A stretch of DNA of 27,251 bases from Gordonia sp. UBA5067. GTDB taxonomy: Bacteria; Actinomycetota; Actinomycetes; Mycobacteriales; Mycobacteriaceae. The position numbers and the translations under genes are program-made. The notes beneath the pieces were generated by a model that saw only the letters and a list, made by a program, of their open reading frames with translations, was not told the DNA's origin and did no database searches. The stretch lies in contig NZ_DIAX01000054.1 of NCBI RefSeq assembly GCF_002414845.1, positions 1 through 27,251 on the forward strand, in the 5' to 3' direction. Each line of letters begins with the position of its first letter. Within the stretch, counting starts at the first letter, position 1. Positions 22,988-27,251 of this stretch are shown piece after piece.

Positions 22988-23377
22988 TCAGGTGCGGACC
23001 AGGCGGGCGATCGCCGCGGTCGCCTCGTCGAGTTTGGTGGTCAGTTCGTTTGGATCCGACTGCGCGGCTTGCACTACGCAGTGGCGGATGTGGTCATCGA
23101 GCAGCGCGAGCGCCAGCCCCTGTAGGGCACTGGTCGCGGCGCTGATCTGGGTGAGGATGTCGATGCAGTACTGGTCCTCGTCGATCATGCGCCCGATTCC
23201 GCGGGCCTGACCCTCGATCCGTTTGGCTCGCGCCAGGTATCGGCTCTTGTCGGTCAGATACCCGTGCTGCGACTGGCAGCAGACCTCCGACGCCGCGGGC
23301 GCCGGTGCGCCCAGCGCGGATCCGGCCGCTGCGCACTCCGGCTGGACGAGCACGTTGTCTGCGGACACGGCGCTCAT
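22988..23377 (-). CDS. csoR: CsoR-type copper-sensing repressor
   Basis: 129 aa, an all-helical CsoR/RcnR regulator. The Cu(I) ligands fit the M. tuberculosis CsoR spacing exactly: C71, H96 and C100 (intervals 25 and 4) in DQYCIDIL and DDHIRHCVV, with the second-shell Tyr at 70. Conserved DNA-facing sequence RAKRIEGQARGIGRMI is present. An N-terminal extension of about 38 residues adds C15, C33, C34 and H38 (EVCCQSQHGY), which could give extra metal binding. The start overlaps the YHS stop as ATGA. CsoR should bind the TACCCC-type palindromes 320-475 bp upstream and release on Cu(I) binding. Confidence 0.95.
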   Translation of the reverse strand: MSAVSADNVLVQPECAAAGSALGAPAPAASEVCCQSQHGYLTDKSRYLARAKRIEGQARGIGRMIDEDQYCIDILTQISAATSALQGLALALLDDHIRHCVVQAAQSDPNELTTKLDEATAAIARLVRT

Positions 23378-23643
23378 GCCGACGCCGCCGTGGCGTACTT
23401 GTTGGGGTCGGCGTCAAATCGCGGACCGCATCCGGCGCAGCACAGGTAGTAGCGGGTGCCCTCGAAGTCCCGGTACAGGCCCTTGCTGACCGCGGTGGCC
23501 TTGTGCACGGTGGTACCGGCCATCACGGGGCATTCGGCCATCTCCTCGCTACCGGCCGCAGGGGCGCTCTGCAACAGCTCCAACGGCTCAGCGGCGTCGC
23601 CGGCGTGGCCGCAGCAGGACTGGCGCGGTGCGTTGTCGGTCAT
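23374..23643 (-). CDS. YHS-type metal-binding protein
   Basis: 89 aa from the ATG at 23641-23643, preceded by GAGG; a GTG 12 bases further up is possible. It starts with a Cys/His cluster (SCCGHAGD). The YHS-like domain follows: ECPVMAG (C38), GLYRDFEGTRYYLCCAGC (C68, C69, C72) and FDADPNKYA. The CPVM and YYxCCxGC motifs are found in YHS and TRASH-type domains that bind heavy metals and occur beside copper ATPases. It is the first gene of the leftward operon and is coupled to csoR. A small cytosolic copper-binding or transfer role is inferred. Confidence 0.88.
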   Translation of the reverse strand: MTDNAPRQSCCGHAGDAAEPLELLQSAPAAGSEEMAECPVMAGTTVHKATAVSKGLYRDFEGTRYYLCCAGCGPRFDADPNKYATAASA

Positions 23644-23670
23644 GGGAAACCTCACTTCTCTCGTGGTCGG

Positions 23671-23687
23671 GGTTCGACGGTCGAACC
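23671..23687. promoter_or_regulatory. 17-bp perfect palindrome in the YHS-csoR leader
   Basis: GGTTCGAC-G-GTCGAACC lies 28 bp upstream of the YHS start and downstream of the inferred transcription start, so it would form an 8-bp hairpin in the mRNA leader. It could instead be the binding site of a second regulator. It does not match the CsoR sites beside it. Confidence 0.45.
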
Positions 23688-23696
23688 GGATTCCGA

Positions 23697-23711
23697 TACC
23701 CCATCGGGGTA
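23697..23711. promoter_or_regulatory. CsoR operator 1 (leftward operon)
   Basis: TACCCC-ATC-GGGGTA, a perfect 15-bp hyphenated palindrome of the CsoR GC-tract class. It lies at the predicted start point of leftward transcription, just downstream of the -10. Confidence 0.85.
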
Positions 23712-23717
23712 CCTAGA

Positions 23718-23746
23718 TATATACCCCCTGGGGGTATCGGTGTCAA
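23718..23746 (-). promoter_or_regulatory. Consensus promoter of the YHS-csoR operon
   Basis: Read on the minus strand: TTGACA (23741-23746), exactly 17 bp, then TATATA (23718-23723). Both hexamers are at or near the sigma-70 consensus, unusual in this GC-rich genome. The spacer is almost wholly the second CsoR palindrome, so repressor and RNA polymerase would exclude each other. Confidence 0.8.
23722..23736. promoter_or_regulatory. CsoR operator 2 (in the promoter spacer)
   Basis: TACCCCC-T-GGGGGTA, a perfect 15-bp palindrome positioned between the -35 and -10 of the leftward promoter. It is the most symmetrical of the four copies. Confidence 0.88.
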
Positions 23747-23794
23747 CCCTTGGTTCTGACCGAGCGCGGTTCCCCTCCGATCTCTCCGACGCTC

Positions 23795-23824
23795 TAGACA
23801 TACCCCCCATGGGTATGCTATCCC
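23795..23824 (+). promoter_or_regulatory. Candidate promoter of the copZ-copA operon
   Basis: TAGACA (23795-23800), then 18 bp, then TATCCC (23819-23824). The spacer begins with the third CsoR palindrome, mirroring the leftward promoter. The -10 is weaker, and TATGCT at 23814-23819 is an alternative. Confidence 0.55.
23801..23815. promoter_or_regulatory. CsoR operator 3 (rightward operon)
   Basis: TACCCCCCATGGGTA, a 15-bp palindrome of the same class with one imperfect pair, directly after the -35-like TAGACA of the rightward promoter. Confidence 0.82.
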
Positions 23825-23837
23825 TGAAAGGACCAGA

Positions 23838-23852
23838 TACCCCACAGGGGTA
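23838..23852. promoter_or_regulatory. CsoR operator 4 (rightward operon)
   Basis: TACCCC-ACA-GGGGTA, a perfect 15-bp palindrome 23 bp upstream of the copZ start codon. It lies downstream of the predicted promoter and differs from operator 1 only in the 3-bp centre. Confidence 0.86.
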
Positions 23853-23875
23853 TGCATCAGGGAAGGGAGACCGAC

Positions 23876-24088
23876 ATGACCACGAACGAGTACCAGGTGA
23901 GCGGCATGACGTGCGGACACTGCGAGATGTCGATCCGCGAGGAGGTCAGCCTGATCGACGGTGTCGAATCGATCGAGGTGAGCGCGCAGACCGGACGGCT
24001 GCGGGTGACCGGGGCGCAGGACATCGACGACGCCCGGGTCCTCGCGGCGGTCGAGGAGGCCGGCTATTCGGCGGTGCGTGACCGATGA
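23876..24088 (+). CDS. copZ: CopZ-type copper chaperone (HMA domain)
   Basis: 70 aa; the ATG follows AAGGGAGA about 6 bases upstream. A single heavy-metal-associated ferredoxin-like domain with the Cu(I) site GMTCGHC (C13, C16) in the first loop and the usual C-terminal VEEAGYSA. CopZ carries Cu(I) in the cytoplasm to the N-terminal domain of CopA, encoded two genes downstream. The stop overlaps the next start as ATGA. It is the first gene of the rightward copper operon and is expected to be CsoR-controlled. Confidence 0.95.
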   Translation: MTTNEYQVSGMTCGHCEMSIREEVSLIDGVESIEVSAQTGRLRVTGAQDIDDARVLAAVEEAGYSAVRDR

Positions 24089-25059
24089 ACGCGGCGCAGA
24101 AGCTCGCCGCGTACGGGGCCGGGCTGGTGGTGGCTTTCGCCGGCGCCTACGGCATCGCCGGCGCCGTGGTGCCCGATTCCGTCGTCGCCGGCTGGGAGCG
24201 AAGCAGCACGAGCTCGCACGCCGGGTCGGAGCATCAAGCAGGCAGCAGCGCTACCGCAGCCGACACCGCCGCCCCGGCCGCGGCCGCAATCAAGGGCGTC
24301 TCGCTCAGCGCGGACGGGTACACCCTGGGGCCGGTGACGGCGCCGGCCGTGCCGAACGTCGCCGGGAATGTGGATTTCACGGTGCTCGACCGTCGGGGAG
24401 AGCCGGTGCGTGAGTTCGACGTCGCGCATGAGAAGCAGCTGCATCTGATCGCCGTGCGCGCCGACGGCGCGCACTATCAGCACCTGCATCCCACGCTCGA
24501 CGCCGCGAGCGGACGCTGGTCGGTGCCCGTCACCTGGCCCGAGGCCGGTACCTATCGGGTCTACGCCGATTTCACCGCAACCGGCGCGAAGGGATCGACC
24601 GCACTGACGCGGACCGTCCAGGTCGACGGCGCGTCCGTCGCCCAGCGGCGCGAGCCCACCCGCACCGCACAGGTGGACGGGTTCACCGCCACCCTGAGCG
24701 GCGACCTCGCCTCCGGCGGATCGAGCGACCTCACGGTGACGATCACCAGGAACGGAGCACCCGTCACGGGCCTCGAGCCCTACCTCGGCGCGTACGGCCA
24801 CCTGGTGGCGCTGCGCGAGGGCGACCTCGCCTACCTGCACGTGCACGCCACCGGCGAGGAGCCGCGCCCGGGCGCCACATCCGGCCCGGACATCGGGTTC
24901 GCCGCCGAGGTGCCCACCGTGGGCCGGTACCTGCTCTACCTGGACTTCCAGGTCGACGGCGTAGTGCGCACCGCGCAGTTCGTCGTCGACGCCGGACAGG
25001 GCCGGAATGAGCAGGGCGGCAACGCTGGGGCTGCGCCGTCGCACGGATCCGGGCACTAG
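24085..25059 (+). CDS. Membrane-anchored two-domain His-motif putative metal-binding protein
   Basis: 324 aa, coupled to copZ by ATGA. An N-terminal hydrophobic segment (about 8-29) is probably an uncleaved anchor or signal, followed by a Ser/Ala/His-rich linker. Two related domains follow. In the first, H120 and YQHLHP (131-136); in the second, H239 and YLHVHA (250-255). H120/H239 and H135/H254 are in register at 119 residues. GxPV.x(F/L) and RVYADF/LLYLDF also repeat. The product is a paralogue of the His-tailed protein at 22131-22946; the closest stretch is EPYLGAYGHLVALREGDLAY. The tail is short, SHGSGH, without poly-His. It probably faces the outside and binds copper exported by CopA, which is inference. 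Confidence 0.8.
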   Translation: MNAAQKLAAYGAGLVVAFAGAYGIAGAVVPDSVVAGWERSSTSSHAGSEHQAGSSATAADTAAPAAAAIKGVSLSADGYTLGPVTAPAVPNVAGNVDFTVLDRRGEPVREFDVAHEKQLHLIAVRADGAHYQHLHPTLDAASGRWSVPVTWPEAGTYRVYADFTATGAKGSTALTRTVQVDGASVAQRREPTRTAQVDGFTATLSGDLASGGSSDLTVTITRNGAPVTGLEPYLGAYGHLVALREGDLAYLHVHATGEEPRPGATSGPDIGFAAEVPTVGRYLLYLDFQVDGVVRTAQFVVDAGQGRNEQGGNAGAAPSHGSGH

Positions 25060-25086
25060 AGCACTAATGACACACGGAGGAAAGAT

Positions 25087-27251
25087 ATGAGCGTGAGAGC
25101 GCCTTCGGGCGGTAAGGACGTCGAGCTGGCGATCGGTGGGATGACCTGCGCATCGTGCGCCAACCGGATCGAACGCAAGCTCAATCGTCTCGACGGGGTC
25201 GAGGCGACGGTCAACTACGCCACCGAGAAGGCCAAAGTCCATGTGCCCGAGGCGTACGACACCCAGCAGCTAATCAACGAGGTGCAGCAGACCGGCTACT
25301 CGGCGACCGTGCCACAGGCCCCCGCAGGCGGGGCTGGGACGGTGGGCGAGGGCAACGGCGACGATCCCGACGGCGACGGCGGATCGGACCCGGAACTGAC
25401 GTCCCTGCGCCAGCGGCTGATTGGCTCGGCCGTGCTGGCGGTACCGGTGATCGCCATGGCGATGGCCCCTGCACTGCAATTCACCTACTGGCAGTGGGCA
25501 TCCCTGGTGCTGGCGGCGCCGGTGATCCTGTGGGGCGCCTTCCCGTTCCACCGCGCCGCGTGGATGAACCTCAAGCACGGCACCGCAACGATGGACACGC
25601 TAATCTCGATGGGCACCCTGACAGCGTTCCTGTGGTCGCTGTACGCACTGTTCCTCGGCACCGCCGGCACACCCGGCATGAAGCACGGCTTCGAGTTCAC
25701 CATCGCACCGTCGGACGGTGCGGCGAACATCTACCTCGAGGTGGGCGCGGGCGTCACGGTGTTCATCCTCGCCGGGCGGTACTTCGAGAAGCGCTCGAAG
25801 CGGCAGGCCGGCGCCGCGCTGCGCGCCCTGCTCGAACTCGGCGTCAAAGACGTGGCGGTAATGCGCGACGGAGCCGAGGTGCGGATCCCCGTCGCGGACC
25901 TCGCGGTCGGCGACGAGTTCGTGGTGCGCCCGGGCGAGAAGATCGCCACTGACGGCGTCGTGACTGCCGGGTCCTCAGCCATCGACGCCTCGATGCTCAC
26001 CGGCGAATCGGTGCCCGTCGAAGTCTCCGCCGGTGACACGGTCACCGGAGCGACAGTGAACTCGGGCGGCCGGCTGGTGGTGCGCGCCACGCGTGTGGGC
26101 GCCGATACCCAGCTGGCGCAGATGGCGCGACTCGTTGAGGACGCGCAGACCGGCAAGGCCGAGGTCCAACGCCTCGCCGACCGCGTCTCCGGGGTGTTCG
26201 TGCCGATCGTCATCGCGATCGCGATCATCACCCTCGGCGGATGGCTCGGCGCCGGCTTCCCCATCGCGGCGGCATTCACCGCGGCGGTCGCGGTCCTCGT
26301 GATCGCCTGCCCGTGCGCGCTGGGCCTGGCGACCCCGACCGCGCTGCTGGTCGGCACCGGCCGCGGCGCGCAGATGGGCGTGCTGATCAAGGGGCCGGAG
26401 GTGCTGGAGTCCACCCGCAAGGTCGACACCATCGTCCTGGACAAGACCGGGACGGTGACCACCGGCAAGATGACGCTCGTCGAGGTGATCGCTGAGGACG
26501 GCGTGGACGAGCACGAACTGCTGCGGCTGGCAGGCGCACTGGAAAACGCTTCTGAGCACCCGATCGCGCAGGCCATTGCCACCGCGGCGACGGAAGCCAC
26601 CGGAGCACTGCCGGCGCCGGAGGGCTTTGCGAACATCGAGGGTCAGGGTGTGCAGGGCGCCGTCGACGGCCACGCCGTGATCGTCGGCCGCGAGTCGTTG
26701 CTGGCGGACTGGGCGGTCTCGCTGAGCGCGGACACCGCGGCGGGTAAGGCCCGCGCGGAAGCGGAGGGAAAGACCGTCGTCGCCGTGAGCTGGGACGGCC
26801 ACCCGAAGGGCGTCCTCGTGGTGGCCGACACTGTCAAACCGACCAGCGCACAGGCCATCCACGAACTGCGAGCCCTGGGCCTGACGCCCGTGCTGCTCAC
26901 CGGCGACAACACCGCCGTCGCCCAGCAGATCGGGGCAGAGATCGGCATCGACGAGGTGATCGCCGAGGTCATGCCACAGGACAAGGTCGCTGTCGTCACA
27001 CGGCTGCAGGAGCAGGGCAAGGTCGTGGCGATGGTCGGCGACGGCGTCAACGACGCCCCGGCCCTCGCGCAGGCCGACCTCGGCCTGGCCATGGGCACCG
27101 GCACCGACGTCGCGATCGAAGCATCCGACATCACCCTCGTCCGCGGCGACCTGCGCAGCGCAGTCGACGCGATCCGCCTGTCCCGCAAGACCCTGAGCAC
27201 GATCAAGACCAACCTGTTCTGGGCCTTCGCCTACAACACCGCAGCGATCCC
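25087..27251 (+). CDS. copA: CopA-type Cu(I)-exporting P1B ATPase, 3'-truncated
   Basis: 721 codons are visible and the frame runs off the window end. The ATG at 25087 follows GGAGG by six bases. One N-terminal HMA domain has GMTCASC. A Gly/Asp-rich linker leads to the membrane region. Motifs in order: TGESVPVE (actuator), the Cu-binding CPC in helix 6 (C408-P-C410, IACPCALG), the phosphorylation site DKTGT (D452), SEHPIAQ (nucleotide-binding HP) and [16 protein letters not shown] (hinge). The sequence ends at [11 protein letters not shown], so the last membrane helices are outside. It exports Cu(I) using ATP. It is the third gene of the CsoR-type rightward operon, receiving copper from CopZ. 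Confidence 0.96.
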   Translation, partial: MSVRAPSGGKDVELAIGGMTCASCANRIERKLNRLDGVEATVNYATEKAKVHVPEAYDTQQLINEVQQTGYSATVPQAPAGGAGTVGEGNGDDPDGDGGSDPELTSLRQRLIGSAVLAVPVIAMAMAPALQFTYWQWASLVLAAPVILWGAFPFHRAAWMNLKHGTATMDTLISMGTLTAFLWSLYALFLGTAGTPGMKHGFEFTIAPSDGAANIYLEVGAGVTVFILAGRYFEKRSKRQAGAALRALLELGVKDVAVMRDGAEVRIPVADLAVGDEFVVRPGEKIATDGVVTAGSSAIDASMLTGESVPVEVSAGDTVTGATVNSGGRLVVRATRVGADTQLAQMARLVEDAQTGKAEVQRLADRVSGVFVPIVIAIAIITLGGWLGAGFPIAAAFTAAVAVLVIACPCALGLATPTALLVGTGRGAQMGVLIKGPEVLESTRKVDTIVLDKTGTVTTGKMTLVEVIAEDGVDEHELLRLAGALENASEHPIAQAIATAATEATGALPAPEGFANIEGQGVQGAVDGHAVIVGRESLLADWAVSLSADTAAGKARAEAEGKTVVAVSWDGHPKGVLVVADTVKPTSAQAIHELRALGLTPVLLTGDNTAVAQQIGAEIGIDEVIAEVMPQDKVAVVTRLQEQGKVVAMVGDGVNDAPALAQADLGLAMGTGTDVAIEASDITLVRGDLRSAVDAIRLSRKTLSTIKTNLFWAFAYNTAAI

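Noticed and set aside
23671..23687. GGTTCGA as a tRNA T-loop
   Set aside because: No acceptor stem, anticodon arm or D-loop can be folded around it; it is a simple palindrome.
24064..25242. Leftward 392-codon frame opposite the anchored His protein and copA
   Set aside because: The rightward frame has ATGA coupling to copZ and clear paralogy; the antisense product is unstructured.
25731..26862. Leftward frames opposite copA
   Set aside because: They are antisense to P-type ATPase motifs and have Ser/Thr/Pro-rich translations typical of shadow frames.

Overview
The window is high-GC DNA from a mycolic-acid actinomycete (order Mycobacteriales). A Gordonia/Williamsia/Rhodococcus-like host is my inference. 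The clue is the conserved oriC-proximal block rodA-pbpA-pknA-pknB / trpG / crgA / PH-domain protein / ppiA, which has the same gene content and relative order as the M. tuberculosis Rv0017c-Rv0009 region. High GC at third codon positions and many ATGA/GTGA start-stop overlaps also fit.

Region 1 (1-12.0 kb) is core chromosome. A peptidoglycan-elongation and signalling operon reads rightward: rodA (5' end outside the window), pbpA, pknA and pknB. It meets trpG/pabA, which reads leftward. Next come crgA, a DnaA-box-like cluster, a PH-domain membrane protein, two very short leftward ORFs, a rhomboid protease and cyclophilin ppiA. A 47-residue membrane peptide, a proline-rich DUF4190-type protein and a secreted CocE/S15-type hydrolase complete the block.

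Region 2 (about 12.0-20.7 kb) is accessory DNA. Its centre is a leftward, translationally coupled cassette: an unknown 233-aa protein, then two tyrosine recombinases and a small DUF6262/TnpC-like protein, the Tn554 TnpA-TnpB-TnpC arrangement. A 334-aa protein of unknown function follows. A divergent XRE + ImmA/IrrE metalloprotease regulator sits upstream across a 278-bp control region with a perfect inverted repeat. Four small cargo-type genes follow, including a protein resembling the MbcA/ParS toxin-binding domain and a protein with a degenerate zinc ribbon.

Region 3 (about 20.7 kb to the end) is a copper-resistance island with two divergent operons around one control region. The leftward operon is YHS-type protein, CsoR, a His-rich protein and an MFS transporter with a CxCxC tail. 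The rightward operon is CopZ, a membrane-anchored paralogue of the His-rich protein, and CopA (3' end outside the window). Four 15-bp TACCCC...GGGGTA palindromes lie between them, two per operon. One sits exactly in the 17-bp spacer of a consensus TTGACA/TATATA promoter. The inferred logic is that CsoR represses both operons and copper relieves repression. CopZ hands Cu(I) to CopA for export, the YHS protein and two-domain His proteins bind metal inside and outside the membrane, and the MFS protein is a possible second transporter.

The most unusual items are: the two-domain His protein pair with an exact internal repeat register; the Cys-tailed MFS in a CsoR-type operon; the DnaA-box cluster between crgA and the PH-domain gene; the coupled unknown protein in the recombinase cassette; and an uncatalogued 46-aa W/Y/R-rich small ORF. 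No tRNA, rRNA or CRISPR array was seen.
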